A stretch of DNA of 64,000 bases from Thalassorhabdomicrobium marinisediminis (GCF_003072065.1 NZ_QCYG01000003.1:124001-188000); one strand, 5' to 3'; positions 52,209 to 62,611 are shown, numbered from the stretch's first letter. A program made the numbers and translations. The notes: generated by a model from the letters alone, not told the origin.

Positions 52209-53789
52209 CTACCCCAGCGCGGCGGCCATCAACTGGCGGGTGTAGTCGGTCTGCGGATTGTCGAAAATCTCCGCCGCCTCGCCTGCCTCGACAACGTCGC
52301 CGCGCTTCATCACCATCACCTTATGCGACAGCGCGCGCACGACCTTCAGATCGTGGCTGATGAACAGATAGGCAAGCTGGTATTTCTTCTGCAAGGCGCG
52401 GAGCAGTTCCACGATCTGCACCTGCACCGTCATATCAAGCGCCGACGTCGGCTCATCCAGCACCAGCAGTTTGGGCCGCAGGATCATGGCGCGGGCGATG
52501 GCGATACGCTGACGCTGGCCGCCGGAAAACTCGTGCGGGTAGCGGTCCATCATCGCGGGGTCCAACCCCACCTCGCCCATGATTTCCGCCACCATCTGGC
52601 GCGCGTTCTTGCCTTTGGTGGTGCCGTGGATCGTCAGCCCCTCGGCGATGATCTGCTCGACCGTCATGCGCGGGCTGAGCGAGCCGTAGGGGTCCTGAAA
52701 CACGATCTGCATGTCCGAGCGCAGGGGCCGCATCTGGCTTTCGCGCAGCCCCTGAATGTCACGCCCCAGAAACACGATGCGCCCCTCGGACGGGATCAGC
52801 CGCATCATCGCCAGCGCCAGTGTTGTCTTGCCCGAGCCGCTTTCGCCGACGATGCCCAGCGTTTCCCCGGCGCGGACGGTGAAGCTCGCGTCGTTCACGG
52901 CTTTGACGTAGCCGGTCGTGCGCCGCAGCAGGCCGGAGGTGAGCGGAAACCAGATTTTCAGATGTTCCGCTTCCGCCACCACCGCCGCGCCCTCGGGCAC
53001 GGGATCGGGCGTGCCGGTGCTTTCAGCGGCCAGCAGCGTCTGGGTGTAGGGGTGCTGCGGCGCGTCGAAAATCTGCGCCGTGGGGCCGTGCTCGACGATT
53101 TCCCCGTCCTTCATCACATAGACCCGGTCGGCGATGCGCCGCACGATGGTCAGGTCGTGGGTGATGAACAGCAGCGACATGCCAAGGTCGCGCTTCAGAT
53201 CGGCCAAAAGGTCGAGGATCTGCGCCTGAATGGTCACGTCCAGCGCGGTCGTCGGCTCATCCGCGATCAACATCTCGGGGCCGTTCGCCAGCGCCATGGC
53301 GATCATCACCCGCTGGCGCTGCCCGCCGGAGAGCTGGTGCGGATAGGCGCCGAGCCGGCTTTCGGGGTCGTGGATGCCGACCTGTTGTAGCAGCTCGAGA
53401 ATCCGCGCCCGCACCGCGTCGCCGCGCAACCCCTGATGAAGCTCAATCGACTCGGCCAACTGCTTTTCAATGGTGTGCAGCGGGTTGAGTGAGGTCATCG
53501 GCTCTTGGAAGATAAAGCTGATGTCGTTGCCCCGGACCCGCCGCAGGTCCCGCTCGGGCGCGCCGACCATCTGCGTGCCGTCATAGGTGATCGAGCCGCC
53601 CACGGTCGCGCTGTCGCCCAGAAGCTGCACGGTGGACAGCGCCGAGACCGACTTGCCGGACCCGCTTTCGCCGACGATGGCGACGGTTTCGCCGCGGTCC
53701 ACATGGAAGGACACGCCGCGCACAGCATGGGTCGTCTCTCCGTCCTGCCGGAAATCGACGGTGAGGTCTTGAACGTCCAATACGCGCAT
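52209..53789 (-). CDS. yejF: Peptide ABC transporter ATPase with two ATP-binding domains (YejF-like)
   Basis: Fused double ATPase of 526 aa. The first domain has [25 protein letters not shown] and [12 protein letters not shown]. The second has [24 protein letters not shown] and [12 protein letters not shown]. Both end with the oligopeptide-type tail ([17 protein letters not shown]). It energises the YejB-YejE channel. The ATG overlaps the yejE stop (TGATG). Confidence 0.92.
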   Translation of the reverse strand: MRVLDVQDLTVDFRQDGETTHAVRGVSFHVDRGETVAIVGESGSGKSVSALSTVQLLGDSATVGGSITYDGTQMVGAPERDLRRVRGNDISFIFQEPMTSLNPLHTIEKQLAESIELHQGLRGDAVRARILELLQQVGIHDPESRLGAYPHQLSGGQRQRVMIAMALANGPEMLIADEPTTALDVTIQAQILDLLADLKRDLGMSLLFITHDLTIVRRIADRVYVMKDGEIVEHGPTAQIFDAPQHPYTQTLLAAESTGTPDPVPEGAAVVAEAEHLKIWFPLTSGLLRRTTGYVKAVNDASFTVRAGETLGIVGESGSGKTTLALAMMRLIPSEGRIVFLGRDIQGLRESQMRPLRSDMQIVFQDPYGSLSPRMTVEQIIAEGLTIHGTTKGKNARQMVAEIMGEVGLDPAMMDRYPHEFSGGQRQRIAIARAMILRPKLLVLDEPTSALDMTVQVQIVELLRALQKKYQLAYLFISHDLKVVRALSHKVMVMKRGDVVEAGEAAEIFDNPQTDYTRQLMAAALG

Positions 53790-54949
53790 CAGGAGAAGGT
53801 CTTTCGCGGATCGAAGGCATCGCGGACGCCTTCAAAGATGAACACCAGCAGCGACAGCATGATCGCGAAGGTGAAGAAAGCGGTGAAGCCCAACCACGGG
53901 GCCTGCAGGTTCTGCTTGGCCTGCAACGTCATCTCCCCCAGTGACGGGGCCGAAGACGGCAACCCGAAGCCCAGAAAATCAAGCGAGGCGAGCGTCGCGA
54001 TTGTGCCGGTGATGATGAAGGGCAGCATGGTCACGGTGGCAACCATGGCGTTGGGCAGCATGTGGCGGAACATGATGGTGCGGTCCTTCACGCCCAGCGC
54101 CTTGGCCGCGCGGACGTATTCAAAGTTCCGCGCGCGCAGGAATTCCGCCCGCACCACGCCCACCAGCGCGGGCCAGCCGAACAGGATCGTCAGGAACACC
54201 AACAACCAGAAACTTCGGCCCAGAATGGCGAACAGGATGATGATGACGTAGAGCGAGGGCGTCGAGCTCCAGATTTCCAACAGGCGCTGGAACACAAGAT
54301 CGACCCAGCCGCCGAAATAGCCCTGCACCGCGCCGGCGATGATGCCGATGATCGACGCGCAGGTGGTGACGATGATGGTGAACAGGATCGACAAGCGGAA
54401 GCCGTGGATCACCCGCGCCACCACGTCGCGTTTGGTATCGTCGGTGCCCAGCCAATTGTTGCTGTCCGGCGGCGAGGGGGCCACGCCGGGAATATCGACG
54501 ATGGTGTTGTAGCTATAGGGGATCGGCGGCCAGACCAGCCAGCCCTTTGCGAAGTCCGGATCGTCGATGGTGCCCGCTTCGGCGGCGATGATCAGCCCTT
54601 CGGGGTCGTCAAAACAGCTCTCCAGCCCGCCGGTCGCGATCAGGCATTGCACCTCGACATCCTTGTATTCCGCCTGCGTCGGAAAATCCCCGCCGTAGTC
54701 CTGTTCGGAATAGAACTTGAAAATCGGCATCCGCAGCTCGCCGCGATAACTCACCACGATGGGTTTGTCGTTGGCCAGAAACTCCGCGAACAGCGACAGC
54801 CCGAACAGGATCATGAAGATCCACAGCGACCAATAGGCGCGCTGGTTGCGTTTGAAGTTCGTCCAGCGGCGGCGGTTGAGCGGCGACAGGGCGAAGCGGC
54901 GCTTGACGGCGGGCAGCTCCTGCATCCGGGCTTCGGTGGTGTTGGCCAT
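53789..54949 (-). CDS. yejE: Peptide ABC transporter permease YejE-like
   Basis: Inner-membrane permease of 386 aa. It has an N-terminal basic segment (LSPLNRRRWTNFKRNQRAYWS), one helix, a periplasmic loop of about 100 residues with two cysteines, and then the DppC-type core: GTDDTKRDVVARVIHGFRLSILF and RAAKALGVKDRTIMFRHMLPNAM. The stop overlaps yejF; 3 bp separate it from yejB. Confidence 0.92.
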   Translation of the reverse strand: MANTTEARMQELPAVKRRFALSPLNRRRWTNFKRNQRAYWSLWIFMILFGLSLFAEFLANDKPIVVSYRGELRMPIFKFYSEQDYGGDFPTQAEYKDVEVQCLIATGGLESCFDDPEGLIIAAEAGTIDDPDFAKGWLVWPPIPYSYNTIVDIPGVAPSPPDSNNWLGTDDTKRDVVARVIHGFRLSILFTIIVTTCASIIGIIAGAVQGYFGGWVDLVFQRLLEIWSSTPSLYVIIILFAILGRSFWLLVFLTILFGWPALVGVVRAEFLRARNFEYVRAAKALGVKDRTIMFRHMLPNAMVATVTMLPFIITGTIATLASLDFLGFGLPSSAPSLGEMTLQAKQNLQAPWLGFTAFFTFAIMLSLLVFIFEGVRDAFDPRKTFS

Positions 54950-54952
54950 GGG

Positions 54953-56173
54953 CTACCCTCTCCTCTCGAAGTCGATGCGCGGGTCGATCAGCACATAGGT
55001 GATGTCGGTGATGATGCCCACGACCAACCCCATGAGAGAGAAGGCGAAGAGCGTGCCGAACATCACCGGATAGTCCCGCTGCAACGTCGCCTCGAACCCC
55101 AGACGGCCCAACCCGTCGAGCGAGAACAACGTCTCGATAATCAGCGAGCCACCGAAGAACACCCCGATGAACAGCGCAGGAAAGCCGGAGATCACGATCA
55201 GCATGGCGTTGCGGAAAACATGACCGTAAAGAACGCGGCGCTCGGACAGGCCCTTGGCCTTGGCGGTGATGACGTATTGCTTCTTGATCTCGTCGAGGAA
55301 CGAGTTCTTGGTCAGCAAAGTCAGCGTCGCAAAGGCCGAGATGGTCGACGCCAGCACCGGCAGCGCGATGTGGTGGAAATAGTCGAGGATCTTGCCCCCC
55401 GTGCTGAGCTCATCGAAGTTGGACGAGGTCAAGCCCCGCAGCGGGAACAGCCGGTTGCAGGTCGGGTTCCAGTCATAGAGCCACCAGAACACCGGATGCC
55501 CGTTGAGCCAGTCGGAGAGCACCGGAATGCGGAAACAGTTGTTCGACGCGAACAGCACGATCAGCAGGATCGCGAACAGGAAACCGGGGATCGCGTAGCC
55601 CACGATGATCGCGGCCGAAGTCCAGGTGTCGAAAGAGGAACCATCCCGCACCGCCTTGCGGATGCCCAGCGGGATGGACACGATATAGGCGATCAGCGTG
55701 GACCACAGGCCCAGCGTGATCGACACCGGCATCTTTTCCAGCACCAGATCGACAACCGTCACCGAGCGGAAATAGCTCTCTCCGAAATCGAAGCGCAGAT
55801 AGTCCCACATCATCAGGAAAAAGCGTTCAATCGTCGGGATCGGCACCGGCTCGCACTCGGGCACGCGCACGCTCGGCTCTCCGGTGTAGCCCTCTTCGCA
55901 GACGACGCGGGCGAAATTGAACTCCACCTGCAGCTCGTCCAGAAACTCCTGCGGCAACCCGCGAGAGGCGACGCTGTCGCCACTGTCGGTCTCGACCAGT
56001 TCCGAGCCGCCGCCCGAGAACCCCTCGAACACGTCGCCGCCGCCCTCAAGCTGGGCGATGATCTGGTCGATCGGCCCGCCGGGGACGAACTGGATCAGCG
56101 CGAAGTTGATGATCATGATCCCGAGCAACGTCGGAATCACGAGCAGCAATCGCTTGAGGATGTAAGCGCCCAT
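54953..56173 (-). CDS. yejB: Peptide ABC transporter permease YejB-like
   Basis: Permease of 406 aa. It begins [34 protein letters not shown] and carries a periplasmic insert (about 45-130, acidic, Gly/Ser-rich) that is typical of YejB. The DppB-type core includes [28 protein letters not shown] and [24 protein letters not shown]. With YejE it forms the channel for peptides. Confidence 0.92.
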   Translation of the reverse strand: MGAYILKRLLLVIPTLLGIMIINFALIQFVPGGPIDQIIAQLEGGGDVFEGFSGGGSELVETDSGDSVASRGLPQEFLDELQVEFNFARVVCEEGYTGEPSVRVPECEPVPIPTIERFFLMMWDYLRFDFGESYFRSVTVVDLVLEKMPVSITLGLWSTLIAYIVSIPLGIRKAVRDGSSFDTWTSAAIIVGYAIPGFLFAILLIVLFASNNCFRIPVLSDWLNGHPVFWWLYDWNPTCNRLFPLRGLTSSNFDELSTGGKILDYFHHIALPVLASTISAFATLTLLTKNSFLDEIKKQYVITAKAKGLSERRVLYGHVFRNAMLIVISGFPALFIGVFFGGSLIIETLFSLDGLGRLGFEATLQRDYPVMFGTLFAFSLMGLVVGIITDITYVLIDPRIDFERRG

Positions 56174-56217
56174 ATGGTGCGTGCCCTTTGCTTAGGCTTC
56201 TTGTTGGATGGCAGGGC

Positions 56218-58149
56218 CTAGAGGGCGCCCGCCGCTTTCAGTTCTTCGGCCCGTTCGGCGTCATACCACCAGAAAGACAGGTTCCCCAGCGAGAAGGGCG
56301 GCAACGGGTCGGGATAGTCGTACATGTCGTAATAGGCGACCGTATGGACCGACTTGTACCATTGCGGCACCCAGAACCCCATGGCCCGCAGCACCCGGTC
56401 CAGCGCATGGGTCGCGGCGGTCATCTCTTCCAGCGTGGTGGCGTCGATGATGGCGGTGATCAGGCGATCCACAGCCCCATCCTCGATCCCCATCAGGTTG
56501 CGGGAACTGTCTGCGGCGGTCTCGGAGCCGAACCACTGGCGCAGGCCGATGCCCGGCTCGTACCCTTGGGTCATCGTGTGGTTGATGAAGTCGAAATCCA
56601 CCGGCGCCTGCAGACGGTCCACGTATTGCGCGAAATCCACCCGGTCGAGCTTGGCCTGCACCCCCAGCCGCCGCAGGTTCTCGATATAGGGGTTCACGAT
56701 GCGGTCGAACGAGGGAGAGGTTTGCAGGAACTCGATGGACAGCACCTCTCCGTCCTTGCGGCGGATACCGTCGCTGCCCGCGATCCAGCCCGCTTCATCG
56801 AGCAGTGCCGACGCGCGGCGCAGGTTGCCGCGATCCGTGGGACGGGCGGGGTCGGACGTGGGCGGCAGGACCGCCTCATCGGTCAGGATCGACGCATCCA
56901 GCAGCCCTTCGTCCACCAGCGGTTGCAACAGCGCCAGCTCATCCTCGCTCGGGGTGCCGCGCGCTTGCAAGTCCGAGTTCTGCCAGAAGGATTCGACGCG
57001 GTCATACAGCCCGTAGAACAGCGTCTCGTTTGACCATTCGAAGTTGAACATCAGGCGGATCGCCTCTCGCACCAGTGGGTCCTGAAACTTCGGGTCGCGC
57101 ATGTTGAAGATGAAGGCCTGCGCGGACGCGATGCTGCCATCGGGCAGTTCTTCCACTTTGACCCAACCTTTCTCCACGGCCGGAAAGGTATAGCCGGTCG
57201 CCCACTGGAGGGAGGAATTTTCCTGCCGGAAGGTGTATTCACCGGCCTTGAACGCCTCGAACGCCGCCGCGCCATCGGCGAAGTATTCATAGCGGATGGT
57301 ATCGAAGTTCGCCTGTCCGATGTTCATCGGGTGATCCGCGCCCCACCAGTCGGGATCGCGCTGGTAGATCACGTTGCGGTTGGTGTCGAAACTGCCCAGC
57401 ACATAGGCCCCCGACCCCAAAAAAGGCTCATCGGTGCTTTTGTCCAGCCGCGCGCCGGTCTCTTCGAACCAAGCCTTGGAGAACACCGTCTGGCCACCGG
57501 CAATGCCGATCACGTCGCGGCGCGGGGCATCCTCGGTGAACAGGTATTTGACGCGGTAGGGCCCGAGCACTTCGGTCCCGTCGAGGTATTCCGACACGAC
57601 GTTCACATATTCCGGCAGACCCTGCGTCATGAACAGGTTGTGCGTGAATGCTATGTCCTCGGCGGTGATCGGCGTCCCGTCGGCAAAGGTCATATCCTCG
57701 CGCAGGTTGAAAATCACCCAGTCCTTGCTTTCGGGGTATTCGATCGTCGTGCACATGTAGCAATACAGCCCGTACGGATCGTCGGCGGTGCTGGTCATGA
57801 TGCTTTCATACATCAGCCCCGTGCCTGCCGCTGCCGCACCTTCGCGGGTGTAGTTGTTGAACGTGTCAAAGGTGCCCCGCGCCCAGACGCTGATCTCGCC
57901 CCCCTTGGGGGCGTCGGGGTTCACATAGTCCAGATGCGCCATGTCGGGGCCGTATTTCAGCTCTCCGAAATTGGTATACCCGTGCGAGGTGATGACGGTC
58001 TCCGCCTCTTGCGCGCCCGCCCATGTCGCCATGCCCAGCGCCAGCGCCACGCCGGTCACCAACACCGCGAGCTGGGACCCCGTGTCGGGGACGGGCCGGG
58101 CGGCGGCCTGTGCCATTGCGGGGGCGGCGGGACGGTGGGTCTGGGACAT
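56218..58149 (-). CDS. yejA: Peptide ABC transporter periplasmic binding protein YejA-like
   Basis: SBP_bac_5 protein of 643 aa. A signal peptide is visible (AVLVTGVALALGMATWAGAQE) after a basic, Pro/Ala-rich N-region of about 25 residues. The mature start HGYTNFGELKYGPDMAHLDYVNPDAPKGGE is the YejA signature, followed by DWVIFNLREDMTFADGTPITAED. I chose ATG 58149 (MSQTHRPAAP) with CAGGAGTG before it. It probably binds oligopeptides, as YejA does for microcin C-type peptides; the ligand here is unknown. First gene of yejA-B-E-F. Confidence 0.9.
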   Translation of the reverse strand: MSQTHRPAAPAMAQAAARPVPDTGSQLAVLVTGVALALGMATWAGAQEAETVITSHGYTNFGELKYGPDMAHLDYVNPDAPKGGEISVWARGTFDTFNNYTREGAAAAGTGLMYESIMTSTADDPYGLYCYMCTTIEYPESKDWVIFNLREDMTFADGTPITAEDIAFTHNLFMTQGLPEYVNVVSEYLDGTEVLGPYRVKYLFTEDAPRRDVIGIAGGQTVFSKAWFEETGARLDKSTDEPFLGSGAYVLGSFDTNRNVIYQRDPDWWGADHPMNIGQANFDTIRYEYFADGAAAFEAFKAGEYTFRQENSSLQWATGYTFPAVEKGWVKVEELPDGSIASAQAFIFNMRDPKFQDPLVREAIRLMFNFEWSNETLFYGLYDRVESFWQNSDLQARGTPSEDELALLQPLVDEGLLDASILTDEAVLPPTSDPARPTDRGNLRRASALLDEAGWIAGSDGIRRKDGEVLSIEFLQTSPSFDRIVNPYIENLRRLGVQAKLDRVDFAQYVDRLQAPVDFDFINHTMTQGYEPGIGLRQWFGSETAADSSRNLMGIEDGAVDRLITAIIDATTLEEMTAATHALDRVLRAMGFWVPQWYKSVHTVAYYDMYDYPDPLPPFSLGNLSFWWYDAERAEELKAAGAL

Positions 58150-58266
58150 CGAAGCACTCCTGCGGGGATCGTTACCGTTGCATGAGGCTAAATCGCCAAA
58201 GGCCAGAGTTTCAAGGCGAGATTGCGTGATCGCGCCGTGACGGGCATCCCCCCGCCCGCCCAAACA

Positions 58267-58295
58267 AAAAGGCCGCCCCCGGGGGGCGGCCTTTT
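58267..58295 (-). terminator. Intrinsic terminator of cycM
   Basis: AAAAGGCCGCCCCC (58267-58280) and GGGGGCGGCCTTTT (58282-58295) are 14-bp arms. Read on the minus strand it ends in TTTTTGTTT. It lies 21 bp after the cytochrome stop and protects yejA from read-through. Confidence 0.88.
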
Positions 58296-58315
58296 GGGTG
58301 CCGTGAAAGGCGAAT

Positions 58316-58843
58316 TTAGTCGTCGAGGCTGTCGAGATAGGCGATCAGGTTCGCGCGATCCTCGATCTTGCGCATGCCGTTGTAGGTCATGGCGGTGCCG
58401 GGCGCATAGCCGCGTGGGTTCTCAAGGAAGTGGTTCAGCTCTTCCGGGGTCCAGACGTCGTTCACGGCGATCAGGCTGCCGGAATAGTTGAACCCGTCAA
58501 CCGAGGCCACGTCGCGGCCAACCACGCCGTAAAGATGCGGGCCGACGCCATTCGCGCCGTCTTCAAGCTGGTGACAGGCCGAACAGGCGCGCCACAGGCT
58601 TTCGCCATCGGCGGCCGAGGCTTCGGCATAGAATTCTTCGAAGGCGGGGCCTTCCTCTGCGGGCTCCTCGCCCTCATCCCCGCCGGCCACGGGAATGACA
58701 TAGGCCTGTTCGTGCTCGCCGTGACCGCCACCGTGATAGATCGTCTCGGCTGCCCAACCGCCCAGCAAGAACACCAACAGGGTGCCGCAAAGGGCGCCAA
58801 TCACTTTGGTCAAGGTCATTGTGTCGAACATGTCGCGATCCAT
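58316..58843 (-). CDS. cycM: Membrane-anchored cytochrome c (CycM type)
   Basis: Electron carrier of 175 aa. One N-terminal anchor helix (about 13-32) is kept as an uncleaved signal. Then comes an acidic linker ([18 protein letters not shown]) and a class I cytochrome domain with the heme motif CSACH and a distal methionine in GTAMTYNGM. It should shuttle electrons between the bc1 complex and cytochrome oxidase, like cytochromes cy and c552. CAGGAAG site before the ATG. Divergent from pheA. Confidence 0.93.
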   Translation of the reverse strand: MDRDMFDTMTLTKVIGALCGTLLVFLLGGWAAETIYHGGGHGEHEQAYVIPVAGGDEGEEPAEEGPAFEEFYAEASAADGESLWRACSACHQLEDGANGVGPHLYGVVGRDVASVDGFNYSGSLIAVNDVWTPEELNHFLENPRGYAPGTAMTYNGMRKIEDRANLIAYLDSLDD

Positions 58844-58952
58844 TTGCTTCCTGATTCAGACGCCATGTATCCGCTTCCCTCGGGAATTATCAAGGTGTAG
58901 CACCGCGACCAATTGGCTAATTTGCGTGATTTTGGGGTATCGGGGGGGATTG

Positions 58953-59801
58953 ATGACAAAACGCATCGCTTTTCAGGGGGAACCGGGGGCCTATGGGCAC
59001 CAGGCCTGTGTCGAAGCGCGGCCCGATCATGAGCCGCTCCCCTGCCCGTCGTTCGAAGCCGCGATCGAAGCGGTGCGCAAGGGCGACGCCGATCTTGGCA
59101 TGATCGCGGTCGAGAATTCGACCTATGGCCGCGTGGGCGACGTGCACACGCTTCTGCCCGAAAGCGGGCTGCATATCATCGACGAAGCCTTCGTGCGCGT
59201 GCACATCAACCTTCTGGGCAAACCCGGCGCGCAGTTGCACCAGATCAAGACGGCGGCCGGGCACCTTGTGATCCTGCCCCAATGCAGCATGTTCCTGCGC
59301 GAAAACGGCATCCAGACCGAGGTGAGCCCCGACAACGCCCGCGCCGCCATGGATGTGGCCGAGGGCGACGACATGACCAAGGGCGCGCTGGCCTCCGAGA
59401 TGGCGGCGGATATCTACGGGCTCAACATCCTCGCCCGCCATATCGAGGATCACGACCGCAACACCACCCGTTTCCTGATCATGTCCCGCGATCCCGATCT
59501 CACGCGGCGCGGCAAATACGGCATGGTCACCAGCTTTGTCTTCCGCGTGCGCAACATTCCGGCGGCGCTGTATAAGGCGATGGGCGGTTTTGCCACCAAT
59601 GGCGTCAACATGACCAAGCTGGAAAGCTACATGGTCGGCGGGCACTTCACTGCAACGCAGTTCTATGCCGAGGTCGAGGGCCACCCCGACGACCGCAACC
59701 TGCAACTGGCGATGGAAGAGCTCGACTACTTCACCGACCACATCAAGCTGATGGGTGTGTTCCCGGCCGCCGCGCGGCGGCACGAAAAGGCGTCCAAGTA
59801 G
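58953..59801 (+). CDS. pheA: Prephenate dehydratase
   Basis: Converts prephenate to phenylpyruvate for phenylalanine synthesis (282 aa). The catalytic domain shows IAFQGEPGAYGHQACVE, IAVENSTYGRVGDVHTLL and NTTRFLIMSRD (TRF motif). The ACT regulatory domain starts SFVFRVRNIPAALYKAMGGF and contains KLESYMVGG, the ESY motif for phenylalanine feedback. No chorismate mutase is fused. I chose ATG 58953 (MTKRIAFQGE), preceded by GGGGGGAT. Confidence 0.95.
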   Translation: MTKRIAFQGEPGAYGHQACVEARPDHEPLPCPSFEAAIEAVRKGDADLGMIAVENSTYGRVGDVHTLLPESGLHIIDEAFVRVHINLLGKPGAQLHQIKTAAGHLVILPQCSMFLRENGIQTEVSPDNARAAMDVAEGDDMTKGALASEMAADIYGLNILARHIEDHDRNTTRFLIMSRDPDLTRRGKYGMVTSFVFRVRNIPAALYKAMGGFATNGVNMTKLESYMVGGHFTATQFYAEVEGHPDDRNLQLAMEELDYFTDHIKLMGVFPAAARRHEKASK

Positions 59802-59803
59802 GT

Positions 59804-60265
59804 CTAGCCGCGATAGCGGGATTCGACGTCCTTGGCGAAGGTGGCGACCACATCCTTGAAGCGTTGCTCGGTCTTGCCCTTGGCGAACCGGATCGACTGC
59901 ATCATCAACTTGGCCGGAATCGACTTCGCGCCCGCATCCGCCGAGACGATCAGCCGCGTGCGCGCGCGCGACAGGGCCACAAGCTCGACCCGTGTCGTTC
60001 CGTCAACGCTGGGCGAGGTCACGTCGACGGTCAGGCCATGGGGCGCGTCGACCTTGACGATCTCGGCCATGACCACGCGATCCTTGCCGCGCATCCGGAA
60101 CTTCACCCGCCATTTCGTGCCCACGGCGGGCGCGTCGCCCCCCTGAATCCGTTCAACATCGCCCCCACGCCGCATGATCGACCGCTCGAAGGCGGGGAAA
60201 TCTGTGACCTGCGCGAAGACGTGGTCGATCGGGGCCTCAATATCTGAGCGGGCGGTGAAATCCAT
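59804..60265 (-). CDS. SRPBCC-fold (START-like) protein
   Basis: A protein of 153 aa with a helix-grip fold: MDFTARSDIEAPIDHVFAQVTDFPAFERSIMRRG at the start and a long C-terminal helix (AKLMMQSIRFAKGKTEQRFKDVVATFA). Such proteins bind hydrophobic ligands. Ligand unknown. Its stop lies 2 bp from the pheA stop (convergent). Confidence 0.78.
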   Translation of the reverse strand: MDFTARSDIEAPIDHVFAQVTDFPAFERSIMRRGGDVERIQGGDAPAVGTKWRVKFRMRGKDRVVMAEIVKVDAPHGLTVDVTSPSVDGTTRVELVALSRARTRLIVSADAGAKSIPAKLMMQSIRFAKGKTEQRFKDVVATFAKDVESRYRG

Positions 60266-60316
60266 GCTGTCCTGTCATTCTGCGCGGCCTTGCTGGCCGA
60301 TTGTCGTTTGCTGCGG

Positions 60317-61273
60317 TCAATCTAGACTATCCGCCAGCCAGTTCTCTAGCAAAAAGTGCGCAATGGCACCGGCGCGCGCGGGCTTGATCGTCGGGTGCGT
60401 GCCGTGGGCAACCCGCGCCATATCCGTGCGCGAGACCCAGACCGCATCTTCCAGCTCAACCGGGTCCAGCGTGATCTCGGTCGAGGTCGCCAGCCCCAGA
60501 CAGCCGATCATCAGCGATGACGGAAAGGCCCAGGGCTGGCTGGCCAGATAGCGGACGGGGCCGACGGCGATCCCCGCCTCCTCAAACACTTCGCGGCGGA
60601 CGGCGGCCTCAATGGTCTCACCGGGTTCGACAAATCCGGCCAACAGGGAATACATCCCCTCGGGCCAGCCGGGCGAGCGCCCCAAGAGCACGTTGTCGCC
60701 GGACAGAATCAGCATGATCACCACCGGATCGGTGCGCGGAAAATGGAAGGTGCCGCAGGCAGGGCAGACGCGCCTCCAGCCTGCGTCGTCGGGCGCACTC
60801 TCGGCCCCGCAGGTCGAACAGAACCGGTGGCTGCCGTGCCAGCCGATCACCGCCCGCGCCGTCGCCGCAAGCTCGGCGTCGCGGGCGCTCAGTGTCGTCA
60901 TCACCGCGCGAAGTTCCGCGAAATGCGCGGCAGCCGGCATGGCCGGGTGGTGTTGCTGCGACGGGTCGAGGAACGCGCCGAAATCGGCGGCTTCGCTCAC
61001 GTCCGGGTCCCAGCGGGTCAACTCGGCGGCGAAGACGGGGCCACCTTCGTCTAGCCCCAGAAACAGACGCATGTCGCTCGCGTCGCCCAGCACCGGATGG
61101 TCAAGCGGCACACGGGACAGGCCCGCGCCCGCCCCGTCCAGCAGGGGTTTGCCGCGCCACAGCACGATGCACCGCGCGGCGGGATCGGCCAGCGTTTCCG
61201 CAATCGCGCCCCGTAAATGCGCCGCCCGGTTCAGGCCCGAGCCGCCAAAAGTCACTGTTTCCGCATGTTCCAT
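60317..61273 (-). CDS. nudC: NADH/NAD+ pyrophosphatase NudC (also RNA deNADding)
   Basis: Nudix hydrolase of 318 aa. It has a zinc ribbon (FCSTCGAES, then VCPACGTFHFPRTDPVVIM), a Nudix box GFVEPGETIEAAVRREVFEEAGI with all consensus residues, and the NADH-specific SQPWAFPSSLM motif. It cleaves NAD(H) to NMN and AMP, and in other bacteria removes NAD caps from RNA. Divergent from the SRP RNA gene. Confidence 0.94.
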   Translation of the reverse strand: MEHAETVTFGGSGLNRAAHLRGAIAETLADPAARCIVLWRGKPLLDGAGAGLSRVPLDHPVLGDASDMRLFLGLDEGGPVFAAELTRWDPDVSEAADFGAFLDPSQQHHPAMPAAAHFAELRAVMTTLSARDAELAATARAVIGWHGSHRFCSTCGAESAPDDAGWRRVCPACGTFHFPRTDPVVIMLILSGDNVLLGRSPGWPEGMYSLLAGFVEPGETIEAAVRREVFEEAGIAVGPVRYLASQPWAFPSSLMIGCLGLATSTEITLDPVELEDAVWVSRTDMARVAHGTHPTIKPARAGAIAHFLLENWLADSLD

Positions 61274-61321
61274 CCCGCAGGGGTGCCACGGCGCAATGGC
61301 AGGCGCAATGCATCACCCCCC

Positions 61322-61350
61322 TTGCGCGGGCCGGTTCGCGTTCGTATATG
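61322..61350 (+). promoter_or_regulatory. SRP RNA promoter
   Basis: TTGCGC (61322-61327), 17 bp, TATATG (61345-61350). The SRP RNA 5' end at about 61354 is just downstream. Confidence 0.6.
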
Positions 61351-61353
61351 GGG

Positions 61354-61455
61354 GGGTGAGAGGTTGGCGCGGGCAAGTGCCTCGCCAACCTGGTCAGGTC
61401 CGGAAGGAAGCAGCCACAACGAGCCCCACTTGGGTCGATGTCCAACCTCTCACCC
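61354..61455 (+). ncRNA. ffs: Signal recognition particle RNA, small bacterial (4.5S) type
   Basis: RNA of about 102 nt. The ends GGGTGAGAGGTTGG (61354-61367) and CCAACCTCTCACCC (61442-61455) pair over 14 bp. The conserved Ffh-binding domain is present as GGTCAGGTCCGGAAGGAAGC (61392-61411), with the GGAA tetraloop and the asymmetric AGCAGCC loop. It forms SRP with Ffh for co-translational targeting. Confidence 0.95.
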
Positions 61456-61542
61456 ACCGCGACGAGGCCTTGCGTCTTCGCGGATTTGGACAAAGCGAAA
61501 GCGCAGCTTTTGCGACGTCAAAAAATAATATACTCCACCTGC

Positions 61543-62565
61543 ATGAATCAGACCCTCGCCGCCCTCGGCTGGACCGACCATTTCGCCCGTCAGGTGCAGC
61601 TTGACGCCGACCAGCGCCCGACCCGCATCACCGCCGTGCACCGGTCGCGGCTGGACGGGTTGCAGGCAGGGGGCGCGGTCTCGCTCTCGCCTACGGAAAG
61701 CGCGGGCAGCTACGCGGTGGGCGATTGGGTGGTAGCGAGTGGCGCGGCAGCCTCGGCCCCGTTGGAGCGGACCACCGCGATCACGCGTCGTGCAGCGGGC
61801 GAGGAATCCAAACCGCAACTTATCGCCGCCAACGTGGACACGCTGGGCATCGTCACCAGTTGCAACGCGGATTTCAACGTCGCCCGGCTGGAACGCTATC
61901 TGACCATGTGCGCGGCGTCCGGCTGTTTGCCGCTGGTGATCCTGACCAAGGCCGACCAATGCGACGATCCGCAAGACTTCGTGAAACAGGCGGAACGGCT
62001 CTCACCGCTGCTCAGTACTATCGCGATCAACGCGAAAGACGCCGAAGACGTCGAACGTCTGAACCCGTGGTGCGGGGCGGGCCAGACGCTGGCGCTTGTG
62101 GGATCCTCCGGCGTCGGCAAGACCACGATCCAGAACCGCCTGACGGGCATCGAAGATACCACGCAGGACATCCGCGCCGATGACGCCAAGGGCCGCCACA
62201 CCACGACCAACCGCAACCTGCGGGCGACGCGGGCGGGGGGCTGGCTGATCGACACGCCGGGCATGCGCGAGTTGCGGCTGGTGGACGCGGAAGACGGAGT
62301 TGAGGAGGTGTTCTCGGACATCACCGAGCTGGCGGCGCTGTGCAAGTTCAACGACTGCGCCCACCAGACCGAGCCCGGCTGCGCCGTGCGCGCCGCCATC
62401 GACAACGGGACGCTGGACGCGGACCGGCTGGACCGCTGGCGCAAGTTGGACCGGGAGAACCGCTTCAACACGGCGACCGTGGGCGAGAACCGCGCCCATC
62501 AACGCCGCCTGCAAAAGCTCTATGATGCAGGGCAAGAACGCGGCCGCAGCAAGCGCGGCAAATAG
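61543..62565 (+). CDS. rsgA: Ribosome small-subunit-dependent GTPase A
   Basis: Circularly permuted GTPase of 340 aa that checks late 30S maturation. Order: OB fold, G4 TKAD, G1 VGSSGVGKTT, G2 around GRHTTT, G3 DTPGMRE, then a zinc motif CKFNDCAHQTEPGC. I chose ATG 61543 (MNQTLAALGW). No Shine-Dalgarno sequence precedes it, and a TATACT box sits 8 bp upstream (61529-61534), so the mRNA may be leaderless. The frame is open further upstream into the SRP RNA gene, which is not coding. Confidence 0.93.
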   Translation: MNQTLAALGWTDHFARQVQLDADQRPTRITAVHRSRLDGLQAGGAVSLSPTESAGSYAVGDWVVASGAAASAPLERTTAITRRAAGEESKPQLIAANVDTLGIVTSCNADFNVARLERYLTMCAASGCLPLVILTKADQCDDPQDFVKQAERLSPLLSTIAINAKDAEDVERLNPWCGAGQTLALVGSSGVGKTTIQNRLTGIEDTTQDIRADDAKGRHTTTNRNLRATRAGGWLIDTPGMRELRLVDAEDGVEEVFSDITELAALCKFNDCAHQTEPGCAVRAAIDNGTLDADRLDRWRKLDRENRFNTATVGENRAHQRRLQKLYDAGQERGRSKRGK

Positions 62566-62611
62566 CTTCGTCCTATCTTGCAGGCGATCTGCGCCGCGCT
62601 AGATCCTGCCC

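Noticed and set aside
58150-58215. AAAGGCCAG upstream of yejA as a TauR half-site
   Set aside because: Only one half-site matches; no second copy at a 12- or 13-bp spacing on either side.
61438-61542. Longer rsgA start at 61438
   Set aside because: It would lie inside the SRP RNA gene, and the added residues do not resemble RsgA.
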